DNA from: Bog-159 sp035499555
GTDB taxonomy: Bacteria > Acidobacteriota > Terriglobia > Bryobacterales > Bryobacteraceae
Assembly: GCA_035499555.1 (NCBI GenBank)
Contig: DATJYO010000046.1
Coordinates: forward strand, 62,001 to 126,000
Length of the DNA: 64,000 nucleotides
Reading direction: 5' to 3'
Shown: positions 34,486 through 43,044 of the stretch, piece after piece
How the letters are laid out: the number at the start of each line of letters is the position of its first letter
Numbering within the stretch: position 1 is the stretch's first letter
Notes under the pieces: generated by a model
The model's database searches: none
What the model saw: the letters and a program-made list of their open reading frames with translations, nothing else
What the model was told of the DNA's origin: nothing
Program-made: the position numbers and the translations under genes

Positions 34486-35256
34486 ATGAAGGGTGTCGTT
34501 CTTGCGGGCGGCACGGGGAGCCGTCTTTTCCCGCTTACTAAGATCACCAACAAGCATCTCCTGCCCATTTACGAGAAGCCCATGATCTATTACCCCATCG
34601 AGACCATGGTCGAGGCGGGGATTCGGGATATTCTGATCGTCACCGGCGGCAAGAACGCTGGCGACTTCCTGCGCCTGCTGGCCAACGGCAAACAGTTCGG
34701 TCTGAGCCATATCGATTACACCTATCAAGAGGGCGAGGGCGGTATTGCCGATGCCTTGGCCCTGGCTGAACACTTCGCCGACGGCCATAAACTGTGCGTC
34801 ATCCTGGGCGACAACATCATCGAAGGCAGCATCGGCAAAGCCGTCGCTGACTTCCGCCGCCAGGATAAGGGCGCCAAAATCCTGCTCAAGGAAGTTTCCG
34901 ATGCCGAACGCTTCGGCGTGGCCGAGATCTCCGGCAACCGCATCGTCAATATCGAAGAGAAGCCCAAGCGTCCCAAGTCCAACTATGCGGTGACCGGCAT
35001 CTATATGTACGACGAGACCGTGTTCGACAAGGTGCGCACCCTGGTGCCTTCCCGGCGCGGCGAGCTCGAAATCACCGACGTCAACAATGCCTATATCCGC
35101 GAAGGTTCCATGACCTTCGACTTTCTGGACGGCTGGTGGACCGACGCCGGCACCTTCGATTCCCTGCTGCGCGCCGCCAACCTGGTGGCTCAGTCCGTGT
35201 CCGCCCGGCGCCGGGCGGAAGCCGAAAAGCTCGCCGCCGAAGGAGTCACCCGATGA
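34486..35256 (+). CDS. rmlA: glucose-1-phosphate thymidylyltransferase-like nucleotidyltransferase
   Basis: The 256-residue enzyme makes dTDP-glucose from glucose-1-phosphate and dTTP, the first step toward dTDP-rhamnose. The nucleotide loop (LAGGTGSRLFPLTKITNKHLLPIYEKP) is given here only as its ends, LAGGTGSRLFPL and HLLPIYEKP. The metal site is in VILGDNIIEG and the sugar site in EEKPKRPKSNYAVTGIY. It is shorter than the typical 290-residue RmlA and lacks the C-terminal allosteric extension. It starts the polysaccharide operon and overlaps rmlC by 4 bases (ATGA). Confidence 0.92.
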   Translation: MKGVVLAGGTGSRLFPLTKITNKHLLPIYEKPMIYYPIETMVEAGIRDILIVTGGKNAGDFLRLLANGKQFGLSHIDYTYQEGEGGIADALALAEHFADGHKLCVILGDNIIEGSIGKAVADFRRQDKGAKILLKEVSDAERFGVAEISGNRIVNIEEKPKRPKSNYAVTGIYMYDETVFDKVRTLVPSRRGELEITDVNNAYIREGSMTFDFLDGWWTDAGTFDSLLRAANLVAQSVSARRRAEAEKLAAEGVTR

Positions 35257-35834
35257 CGGGCTCGCCGGTGCGCGAGCCGCAGCCGATCGCCGCTCACGGA
35301 TCGCTGGAACTGGCGTTGCCCGAATGCCCCAAAGGCATCGGCGCGTTGATCGCTTCGCCGGCCTCGCCGGATCTGATCGCGGGCGTCTGCGTCGAGCCGT
35401 TCTCGCTCTGGTCCGACGATCGCGGCTATTTCCTGGAAGTGCATCGCGGCGGTCTGGGCCTGGCTGCCCATTTTCCGCCTGAAAGCACCCAGACCTCCAC
35501 CGCCTTCAACTACCCGGGCGCCATCAAAGCCTTCCACTATCATCTGCACCAGACCGATTTCTGGACGCCCGCCCAAGGTATGTTGCAGGTGGCCCTGGTC
35601 GATCTGCGGCTGGGATCCCGTACCTTCGGCGCCCGGAACACGTTCTACGTCGGCCTCCTGCGTCCCTGGCAGATCCTGATCCCGCCCGGCGTGGGCCACG
35701 GCTACAAGGTCATTGGCGACCGGCCGTCGATGCTGATCTATATGACGGACCGCCTCTACAACCCCCAGGACGAAGGCCGCATCCCCTATAACCACCCGGG
35801 CATTAACTACGATTGGGAGACACAGCATAAGTGA
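35253..35834 (+). CDS. rmlC: dTDP-4-dehydrorhamnose 3,5-epimerase-like cupin
   Basis: The protein of 193 residues has the RmlC fold: DDRGYFLEVHRGG, then the active-site strand AIKAFHYHLHQTDFW, VALVDLRLGSRTFG, the loop LIPPGVGHGYKVIG and LIYMTDRLYNP. The usual RG.H.Q active-site string is replaced by KAFHYH, so it may be a variant epimerase. The context between rmlA and rmlB, with 4-base overlaps on both sides, supports a nucleotide-sugar role. The first 30 residues are an extra N-terminal extension. Confidence 0.85.
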   Translation: MTGSPVREPQPIAAHGSLELALPECPKGIGALIASPASPDLIAGVCVEPFSLWSDDRGYFLEVHRGGLGLAAHFPPESTQTSTAFNYPGAIKAFHYHLHQTDFWTPAQGMLQVALVDLRLGSRTFGARNTFYVGLLRPWQILIPPGVGHGYKVIGDRPSMLIYMTDRLYNPQDEGRIPYNHPGINYDWETQHK

Positions 35835-36883
35835 GTAAACTGCTGGTCACCGGTGGCGCGGGCTTCATCGGGTCGGCCTTTGTGCGGCTGATGCTGGCCG
35901 AAGACCCCGCGGTCCGGATCGTCAATCTCGATAAGCTCACTTACGCCGGCAACCTGGAGAACCTGGAGTCCGTCGCCGCCGGCCCCCGCTATCGCTTTGT
36001 CCACGGCGATGTCTGCGACGCGGCCCTGCTCGATTCCCTGCTCGCTGACGAAAAACCCGATGCCATCGTGCATTTCGCCGCCGAGTCGCATGTGGACCGC
36101 AGTATCTTTTCCCCCAGTCCGGTCTTCGAAACCAACCTGCGCGGCAGCTTCACCCTGCTCGAAGCTGCCCGCCGGCATCGTACGCCGCGCTATCTGCAGG
36201 TGTCTACCGATGAAGTCTACGGCAGTCTGGCGCCGCCGCTCGAAGCCGACGAGACCTTCCCGCTCAATCCCAGCAGCCCCTACTCCGCTTCCAAGGCCGG
36301 GGCCGACCTGCTGGCGCGCTCCTATTTCCTCACCTACAAACTGCCGGTCGTGATCACCCGCGCCTCCAACAACTACGGGCCGTACCACTTCCCCGAGAAA
36401 CTCATCCCGCTGATGATCTCCAACGCCTTCGCGAATCAGCCGCTGCCAGTCTATGGCGACGGGATGCAGGTCCGCGACTGGCTTTTCGTCGAAGATCATT
36501 GCCGCGGTATACGCGCGGTGCTCGAAGGTGGCCGCGACGGTGAGATCTACAACATCGGCGGCAACTACTCGGTGACCAACCTGGAGGTTGTGAGGCGAAT
36601 CCTGCAAGCCACGGGCAAGCCCGACAGTCTGATTCAGTACGTCCCCGACCGGCCGGGACACGACCGCCGCTATGCCCTTTCCAGCCGGAAGATTCTCCAG
36701 GAAACCGGCTGGGAGCCGCGCATGGACTTCCCCGAAGGCCTCGCCCGTACCGTGGAGTGGTACCGGCAGAATACCGCCTGGGTGGCGCGCGTGCGCAGCG
36801 GGGAGTATCTCACTTACTACGCCCGCAACTACGAGAACCGCCAGGAAGAGCTACGCGCGGTGACCGATGCGCGTGGCCATTGA
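35831..36883 (+). CDS. rmlB: dTDP-glucose 4,6-dehydratase
   Basis: An extended short-chain dehydrogenase of 350 residues. The NAD-binding motif is VTGGAGFIGSAFVR. Catalytic residues are in VSTDEVYGSL (Thr, Asp, Glu) and YSASKAGADLL (Tyr-x3-Lys). RASNNYGPYHFPEKLIP is also a family hallmark. It converts dTDP-glucose to the 4-keto-6-deoxy sugar in the cytoplasm. The GTG start overlaps the rmlC stop (GTGA). The rmlD reductase is not in this window, so the final sugar may be another 6-deoxyhexose or rmlD may lie elsewhere. Confidence 0.96.
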   Translation: MSKLLVTGGAGFIGSAFVRLMLAEDPAVRIVNLDKLTYAGNLENLESVAAGPRYRFVHGDVCDAALLDSLLADEKPDAIVHFAAESHVDRSIFSPSPVFETNLRGSFTLLEAARRHRTPRYLQVSTDEVYGSLAPPLEADETFPLNPSSPYSASKAGADLLARSYFLTYKLPVVITRASNNYGPYHFPEKLIPLMISNAFANQPLPVYGDGMQVRDWLFVEDHCRGIRAVLEGGRDGEIYNIGGNYSVTNLEVVRRILQATGKPDSLIQYVPDRPGHDRRYALSSRKILQETGWEPRMDFPEGLARTVEWYRQNTAWVARVRSGEYLTYYARNYENRQEELRAVTDARGH

Positions 36884-37919
36884 CGCCACTCCGCTCACCC
36901 TGTCGAGCGGCGGGCTGCGGCGCTACACGGCGGAGTTGAGCCTGGCGCTAGCCAGGAATTTCCCCGAAGACGAGTACTTCCTGGTTTCCGATCAGACCTT
37001 CGTCCTGCCCGAGGATGCGCCCCCCAATCTGCGTCGCGGCGGCGGACCGCGCCATAGGGTCGAGCGGCGCTGGTGGTTCTGGGGTTTGGACCGTGAACTG
37101 CAACGCCTCGCAGCCGGATTATTTCACGGTACGGATTTCGCGGTACCCTATCTGTCGCGCAGGCCGAGCGTTCTCACCCTCCACGACCTGTCTCCGTGGA
37201 TGGACGCGGCGTGGCATTCTGACGCAGCCAGGGTACGGCAAAGGACACCTGTGCTTGTAGGCCTGGGTTTGGCTACCATGATCGTGACCCCCAGCGAAGC
37301 CGTTAGAAAGCAGGCTATCGAGGAATTCCGCATCCACCCCGGCCGCATCCGCGCCATCCCCCACGCCGCCCGCGCCTGCTTTCGCCCCGTGCCGTCCCAG
37401 ACCGCACCGCCGTACTTCCTCTACGCCGGCACGCTGGAGCCGCGCAAGAACATCCCCGGCCTGATCGCCGCCTGGCGCGAAGTGCGCCGCCTTCACCCCG
37501 TCGGCCTGGTACTGGCCGGGCGGCGCCGGCCCGATTTCCCGCAACTTTCGCCCGAGCCGGGGTTGCAGATTATGGGTGAAATCTCCGACGAACGGCTGGC
37601 ACAGCTACTGGCCGGAGCGTTGGCGTTTTTGTACCCGTCATTTTACGAGGGATTCGGATTGCCGGTGCTCGAAGCCATGCAGTGCGGAGCTTGTGTGATC
37701 ACGTCCCGGGATCCCGCGATTACGGAGGTTGCGGCAGGCGCTGCCATCCAGGCCGACTCGCACGGCGACCTGGTGCGCGCCATGGTGGAAGTCATCGAAA
37801 ACCCGGCCGGCGCGCAGCTCTGGCGGGACCGCGCCTTGCGCCGCGCGGCCGACTTCTCCTGGCGCCGTACGGCCGAGCTCACCCACCAATTGTATGAGGA
37901 CTGCCAGCGGCGATTCTAG
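36867..37919 (+). CDS. GT4-family glycosyltransferase
   Basis: A GT-B glycosyltransferase of 350 residues. The donor-binding half has FLYAGTLEPRKNIPGLIAAW, and the E-x7-E motif is YPSFYEGFGLPVLEAMQCGA. It should transfer a sugar from a nucleotide donor at the cytoplasmic face of the membrane. The start lies 17 bases inside rmlB, so it belongs to the same operon. Its closest neighbour in architecture is the GT4 at 39127-40269. Sugar and linkage cannot be predicted. Confidence 0.92.
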   Translation: MRVAIDATPLTLSSGGLRRYTAELSLALARNFPEDEYFLVSDQTFVLPEDAPPNLRRGGGPRHRVERRWWFWGLDRELQRLAAGLFHGTDFAVPYLSRRPSVLTLHDLSPWMDAAWHSDAARVRQRTPVLVGLGLATMIVTPSEAVRKQAIEEFRIHPGRIRAIPHAARACFRPVPSQTAPPYFLYAGTLEPRKNIPGLIAAWREVRRLHPVGLVLAGRRRPDFPQLSPEPGLQIMGEISDERLAQLLAGALAFLYPSFYEGFGLPVLEAMQCGACVITSRDPAITEVAAGAAIQADSHGDLVRAMVEVIENPAGAQLWRDRALRRAADFSWRRTAELTHQLYEDCQRRF

Positions 37920-37928
37920 CCAAATCCC

Positions 37929-39143
37929 ATGACCAACTCGGCCCTGTTCCTCTCCCCGGAATCCCCCTACCCTTTGCATGGCGGTGGCGCCCTGCGCAGC
38001 GCTTCCCTCCTGAATTTTCTGGCCGGCCACGCTGCTGTGGATCTGATCGCCTTCCGCGATCCCCGCGCGGATGACCCGCGCCGGCATATCCCCGCCGGAC
38101 TCGTGCGCGATCTTCGGGTCATCGATCTGCCGGCCCACGCCCGCCACCCGCTGGCCCGTGCCGCGCGCAATACCGGACGCCTGCTGCGCGGCGTGCCGCC
38201 TCTGCTCGACCGCTTCGCCGGCTTCGGCCCACAGGTGGCGGAGGCTGTCCGCGGCCGCCGCTACGATATCGCCGTGATCGAGCACTTCTGGTGTGCGCCT
38301 TACTGGACCCAGCTCGCCGCCGTCAGCGAAGCCACCGTGCTCGACCTGCATAACGTCGAATCCGTCCTGCACGAGCGTTGCGCCCTGACTGAAAGCGGCC
38401 CGCAAGCCGTGGCGCACCGCTCCTTCCGGAATGCCAGCCGCAAGATGGAGCAGGAATGGCTTCCCCGCTTCACTTATCTGCTGGCCGCCTCCGCGGAAGA
38501 TGCCGCCGCGTTAACGAGTATTTCGCCCGGTTCATCTGTGTCTGTCTATCCCAACGCCCTCCCGCTGGTGCCCGCCCCGCAGCGGACGGAAGAAGACGTC
38601 ATCGTGTTTTCGGGCAATCTCGAGTATCATCCGAACGTCTCCGCCGTCCGCTATTTCCACCGCCGGATCTGGCCGCTGCTGCGGGAGCAATGGCCCGGCT
38701 TGGTCTGGCGCTTGATCGGACGGAACCCCCGCGCCATTGCCGGCATCGTCCGCGGAGACGGCCGCATCGACGTCCGCGGTCCCGTGGACGATGCGCTCCC
38801 TGAATTGGCCCGCGCCAAGATAGCTATAGTACCGATCCTGGCCGGCAGTGGTACGCGTTTCAAAATTATCGAAGCTTGGGCCGCCGGCGTGCCCGTCGTG
38901 TCCACGTCCATCGGCGCCGAGGGTCTTCCAGTCCGCGCCGGTGAGCATTTATTGCTGGCGGACCAGCCGGAGGAGTTCGCCGCGGCAGTCTCCCTTTTGT
39001 TGAAAGATGCCTCACTGCGTGGCCGGATCGGACGTGCCGGCCGGTACCTGTACGAGTGTGAATTCAACTGGAAGACCGCCTGGAAGGGCTTGCATTTCTT
39101 TTATCCTGCTACCATGGTAAGATCTGATGCGCTTCGCGATTGA
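37929..39143 (+). CDS. GT4-family glycosyltransferase
   Basis: The 404-residue enzyme has the N-terminal acceptor-binding pattern ESPYPLHGGGALRSASLLNFL of GT4 enzymes with a glycine-rich loop. Its middle part resembles PelF/WsaF-type transferases (LDLHNVESVLHERCA). The C-terminal domain has IVFSGNLEYHPNVSAVRYF, then ARAKIAIVPILAGSGTRFKI and EAWAAGVPVVSTSIGAEGL. It follows the previous gene after 9 bases and overlaps the next by 17 bases, within the polysaccharide operon. Confidence 0.9.
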   Translation: MTNSALFLSPESPYPLHGGGALRSASLLNFLAGHAAVDLIAFRDPRADDPRRHIPAGLVRDLRVIDLPAHARHPLARAARNTGRLLRGVPPLLDRFAGFGPQVAEAVRGRRYDIAVIEHFWCAPYWTQLAAVSEATVLDLHNVESVLHERCALTESGPQAVAHRSFRNASRKMEQEWLPRFTYLLAASAEDAAALTSISPGSSVSVYPNALPLVPAPQRTEEDVIVFSGNLEYHPNVSAVRYFHRRIWPLLREQWPGLVWRLIGRNPRAIAGIVRGDGRIDVRGPVDDALPELARAKIAIVPILAGSGTRFKIIEAWAAGVPVVSTSIGAEGLPVRAGEHLLLADQPEEFAAAVSLLLKDASLRGRIGRAGRYLYECEFNWKTAWKGLHFFYPATMVRSDALRD

Positions 39144-40269
39144 CGCTCACGCCATCGGCCGCCATCTCACGGGAAACGAAGTGTATGTTCGCAGCCTGTT
39201 GAGAAATTTTGCCGCCCTGGATCATGAGTCTGAATTTGTAACATACTTCTCTGCTGAGGACGCCTGGCAGTGGACTGCCGAGCGATTCCAGGCCCGGCAG
39301 GTCTCGCCCAACCCGTTCGTCCGCCTCGGTGTCGAGTTGCCGATGCGATTGCGCCGCGATCGCCCCGACCTGCTGCACGTTCAATACACCGCTCCCCTGG
39401 CATGCCCGGTCCCCGTCGTCGTGAGCGTCCATGATGTCAGTTATCTGGTGCATCCGGAATACTTCCCCAGGTCGCGCGCGCTGCAATTGCGCTTGACCGT
39501 GGCCCGCACCATCCGCTCCGCCACCCGTATTTTGACCGGCAGTGATTTCTCCCGCGATTCCATCATCGACGCTTATGGCGAAGCCTGCGCCGGCAAGATC
39601 GTTGTGGTGCCGAACGCGGCCGCCAGCGGGTTGCGTCCCATTTCGCGCGAAAACGCCGCCGCCTCCGTAGGCCAGCGCTTTGGGATTGTCGCGCCGTTCG
39701 TGTTATCCGTTGGCGATCTGCAGCCGCGCAAAAACCAGATCGGGCTGATCCGCGCCTTCGCGCAACTGGTCCGCGCCTATCCGCAACTGGCGCACAACCT
39801 GGTGCTGGCCGGCAAGGATACCTGGTTCAGTCCCAAAGTCCGCGACGCCGCCCGCCATTCGGGTGTCGCCGATCGCATCCAGTTTGCCGGCTTCGTCTCC
39901 GACGAAGACTTATTGCATCTGTACAACGCCTGCGATCTATTTGTGTTCCCGTCCTTCTACGAAGGTTTCGGCCTGCCCGTGTTGGAAGCCATGGCCTGCG
40001 GACGAGCGGTGTGCTGCTCCCGCACCTCGGCCATGCCGGAAGTGGCCGACGGCGCGGGTATCATGTTCGATCCCTACTCGTCGAGCGAAATGGTGCGCGC
40101 CATGGCCGATCTGCTGCGCGACGCGGAGCTGCGCGCCCGCATGGAACGTTTGGGACTGCAACGGGCGGCGCGCTTTAACTGGCGCGCTACCGCCGAAAAG
40201 ACGCTGGAGGTCTATCGCGAGGTGGCCGAACACAGCCGCATCGCGGCCGCCGAGTACGTGCATCGATGA
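39127..40269 (+). CDS. GT4-family glycosyltransferase
   Basis: A 380-residue GT-B enzyme. Acceptor half: AIDAHAIGRHLTGNEVYVRSL and VSVHDVSYLVHPEYFPRS. Donor half: VLSVGDLQPRKNQIGLIRAF, VGVPS-like turn replaced by IQFAGFVSDEDLL, and the E-x7-E motif FPSFYEGFGLPVLEAMACGRA. It is closest to the WbnK/mannosyltransferase-type GT4 group, but the sugar is not predictable. The stop overlaps the DUF3108 gene by 4 bases (ATGA). Confidence 0.92.
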   Translation: MRFAIDAHAIGRHLTGNEVYVRSLLRNFAALDHESEFVTYFSAEDAWQWTAERFQARQVSPNPFVRLGVELPMRLRRDRPDLLHVQYTAPLACPVPVVVSVHDVSYLVHPEYFPRSRALQLRLTVARTIRSATRILTGSDFSRDSIIDAYGEACAGKIVVVPNAAASGLRPISRENAAASVGQRFGIVAPFVLSVGDLQPRKNQIGLIRAFAQLVRAYPQLAHNLVLAGKDTWFSPKVRDAARHSGVADRIQFAGFVSDEDLLHLYNACDLFVFPSFYEGFGLPVLEAMACGRAVCCSRTSAMPEVADGAGIMFDPYSSSEMVRAMADLLRDAELRARMERLGLQRAARFNWRATAEKTLEVYREVAEHSRIAAAEYVHR

Positions 40270-41072
40270 GCAAGCGCACCGCATTTCTGTGTGCCCTGTT
40301 CGGACTGCTGGCATGGCTCGAGGCTATGGGCAGTCCCTGGCAGAAGCCGGCCGGCCCGCCGGCCGCCCCCAAGCCCGTACCGGCTGAGACGGCAAAGGCC
40401 GCACCGCCCCCCAAGCCCGCGCCCGCTCCCCAGCCTCCCGCTTTCCTGAACGGCGGCGAATCGCTCGACTACACCTTGCACTGGCCCGGCGGCGCCACCC
40501 TCGGCGAAGCGCGTCTGCAGGCCTCCAAGACCGCCGGCGGCTGGAACTTCGATTTTTCGATGAATGCCTCGGTGCCCGGATTCGCCCTCACCGATCACTA
40601 CCATTCCCGCGCCAATAACGATTTCTGCTCGCTGGAGCTGGAAAAGCAAACCACCCACGGCAAACGCAATACGCACGAGCGGACCGTCTTCAACTATCAG
40701 GATGGTTCGGCCACCCGCACGACTCTCGTCAAAGGCGGCGGCCACACCGACATCAGCATCGGCGATTGCGCGCACGATGGTCTCGACTTCGTCTATTTCG
40801 CCCGCCGCGAATTGGCGCTGGGCCACGGCGTGCCCCCGCAGCAGGACGTGCTCTTCGGCGCCTCTTATTCCGTGCGCATGACCTTCGCCGGTGTCGAAAG
40901 CGTGGCCGCCGCCGGCAAGCATTACCAGGCGGACCACTGCATTCTCCACATCGCCGGCCCCGCCTCCGACTACCAGTTGGATATCTATTTCGAACGGAAC
41001 CCCGCCCGCACGCCTTTGGTCATTAAGGCGCCGCTCCCCCTCGGCACGCTGTCGATGGAGCTTGCCCGCTGA
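40266..41072 (+). CDS. exported DUF3108-domain protein
   Basis: The protein of 268 residues has a short hydrophobic N-terminus (FLCALFGLLAWLEAMGS), then a Pro/Ala/Lys-rich linker (residues 25-58). A DUF3108 beta-sheet domain follows (GGESLDYTLHWPGGATLGEARL, given here by its ends GGESLDYTLHW and GATLGEARL, then FDFSMNASVPGFALTDHYHS). DUF3108 proteins are periplasmic and related in fold to lipoprotein carriers. Being embedded in a polysaccharide operon between two glycosyltransferases suggests an envelope-assembly role, which is unproven. Confidence 0.82.
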   Translation: MSKRTAFLCALFGLLAWLEAMGSPWQKPAGPPAAPKPVPAETAKAAPPPKPAPAPQPPAFLNGGESLDYTLHWPGGATLGEARLQASKTAGGWNFDFSMNASVPGFALTDHYHSRANNDFCSLELEKQTTHGKRNTHERTVFNYQDGSATRTTLVKGGGHTDISIGDCAHDGLDFVYFARRELALGHGVPPQQDVLFGASYSVRMTFAGVESVAAAGKHYQADHCILHIAGPASDYQLDIYFERNPARTPLVIKAPLPLGTLSMELAR

Positions 41073-41073
41073 A

Positions 41074-43044
41074 ATGCGCGTGGCATTCTTCTCGCCGCTG
41101 CCGCCCAGCCGCAGCGGCATCGCCGACTATTCCGAAGTCCTGGTCGAGCACCTGAAGCCGCTTGCCGCCGTCGAGACCTTCTCCTCCGCGGACCAGCCCT
41201 TCGATGCCGCCCGCTTCGATATCGCCGTCTATCAGCTCGGTAACAACCCTTACCACGGCTTCGTCTACGAGACCGCCCTGCGCCATCCCGGCGTGGTGGT
41301 GATGCACGAATCCAACCTGCACCACCTGATCGCCGACCTCACCATCCGCCGCGGCGATTGGGACGCCTACCTGCGCGAATGCGAATACCAGGGCGGACCG
41401 GAAGCCCTGGCGTTTGCGCAGCAGCGCGTGCGCACCCTCGAAATCGGGCCCGATTACGACGGCGTCCCCATGACCCGGCGGATCCTCGAGTCCGCCCGCG
41501 CGGTCATCGTCCACAGCCAATACATGGTGGACGGGATGCGCGCCGCCGGTTTTCAGGGGCCGATCGCCCGTATCCCGCACGGAGCCTGGATTCCGGAAAC
41601 CTCCCGCAACTCCTGGCGCTATCGCCTGGGAATCGACGAAGTCACCCCCCTGATCGGGATCTTCGGTTTTCTAAAGCCCTACAAGCGCATCGCCGAATCG
41701 CTGCGCGCGCTGCGCCGCCTGCTGCGGGTGGTGCCATCGGCCAGGATGATCCTGGTCGGCGAACCGCATCCCGAGTTCCCCCTCGCGAACCTGATTCAAT
41801 CCCTGGGCCTTTCCGCCGCCGTGCGCGTTATGGGGTTCACCCCCATTGCCGACTTCACCGGCTACATGGCGGCTTGCGATATCGTGCTCAACCTCCGCTA
41901 TCCCACCGTGGGCGAGAGCTCCGGCAGCCTCCTGCGCGCCATGGGATTGGGCAAGCCCGTGCTCGTCTCCGACATCGGAGCTTTCCGCGAGTTCCCCGGC
42001 GATGTCTGCCTGAAGGTTCCGGTCGGCGAAGGCGAAGAGGATCTCATCTTCGAGTACCTCAACCTGCTCGTCTCTCGCCCCGATGCCGCCCGCGCCTTAG
42101 GCGAGCGGGCCGCCAATTACGTGAGGCAGGAATGCAACTGGCCCCGCGTCGCCGGGTTGTATGTGAGCTTCCTCGAATCCGTCGTCGAAGGCCGGCCGTG
42201 GCAGCAGGAAACCGGTCCCCCGCCTCCGGTCGAACATCGCCCCTCGCCGGCCAAACCCGCTGCGCCGGCCTATCTCTCGAGTTGGGCCGCCAACCGGGAA
42301 TCCGCCGCCTACGTCGATACCCACCTCGCCCGCTTCGTCAAGACCCTGGAAATCACCCCGCCCGGCGGTCCCGAGGACCGCGTCCTGGAGATGGGCGCTT
42401 ACCTCCAGATCACCCCCGCGCTCCGCTCCAAGCTGGGCTATGGCTGCGTGCGCGGCTGCTATTATGGACCTGCGGGAAAGGTCGAGCACCGCACCGTCGT
42501 CTCCGCCGAAGGCGAGACGTTCGACTGCGCCATCGACCTGTTCGACGCCGAGAAAGACCGTTACCCTTATCCGGACGGATACTTTTCCACCGTTCTTTGC
42601 TGCGAGCTGATCGAGCACTTGACCGAGGATCCCATGCACCTGATGAGCGAAATCCATCGCATCGTCAAGCCCGGCGGGCACCTGGTGTTGACCACCCCGA
42701 ACATCGCCAGCCTGCACGGCATCGCCGCCGTGCTCGAAGGCTACCATCCGGGGATCTTCACCGCCTACATCCGCCCCCGCCAGGACGGCGGCGAGGTGGA
42801 AGCGCGCCACAATCGCGAATACGCGCCCAAGGAGATCCAGCGCCTGGTTGAAAACTCCGGCTTCACGGTTCTCCGCCTGGAGACCGGTCCTTTCCGCGAG
42901 ATGCCGCGTCCCGAAGAAGGCTGGATCCTGAATCTGCTGGAGCGCTTCGACCTGTCCCGCGATCTGCGCGGCGAGGACATTTACGTCGTCGGGCGCAAGA
43001 CCGGTCCGGTCCGCGTGCGCTACCCGGATTGGTTGTACGCATGA
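41074..43044 (+). CDS. bifunctional GT4 glycosyltransferase / SAM methyltransferase
   Basis: A fusion of 656 residues. Residues 1 to about 370 are a GT-B glycosyltransferase (FFSPLPPSRSGIADYSEVL, IGIFGFLKPYKRIAESL and LRYPTVGESSGSLLRAMGLG). After a Pro-rich linker (about 375-395), residues 400-656 form a class I methyltransferase. In this half the SAM loop VLEMGAYLQITPAL is atypical, but YPDGYFSTVLCCELIEHLTED and HRIVKPGGHLVLTTPNIASL are clear. It could add a sugar and methylate it, for example to cap a chain. ATG at 41074 follows the DUF3108 stop by one base. Confidence 0.9.
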   Translation: MRVAFFSPLPPSRSGIADYSEVLVEHLKPLAAVETFSSADQPFDAARFDIAVYQLGNNPYHGFVYETALRHPGVVVMHESNLHHLIADLTIRRGDWDAYLRECEYQGGPEALAFAQQRVRTLEIGPDYDGVPMTRRILESARAVIVHSQYMVDGMRAAGFQGPIARIPHGAWIPETSRNSWRYRLGIDEVTPLIGIFGFLKPYKRIAESLRALRRLLRVVPSARMILVGEPHPEFPLANLIQSLGLSAAVRVMGFTPIADFTGYMAACDIVLNLRYPTVGESSGSLLRAMGLGKPVLVSDIGAFREFPGDVCLKVPVGEGEEDLIFEYLNLLVSRPDAARALGERAANYVRQECNWPRVAGLYVSFLESVVEGRPWQQETGPPPPVEHRPSPAKPAAPAYLSSWAANRESAAYVDTHLARFVKTLEITPPGGPEDRVLEMGAYLQITPALRSKLGYGCVRGCYYGPAGKVEHRTVVSAEGETFDCAIDLFDAEKDRYPYPDGYFSTVLCCELIEHLTEDPMHLMSEIHRIVKPGGHLVLTTPNIASLHGIAAVLEGYHPGIFTAYIRPRQDGGEVEARHNREYAPKEIQRLVENSGFTVLRLETGPFREMPRPEEGWILNLLERFDLSRDLRGEDIYVVGRKTGPVRVRYPDWLYA

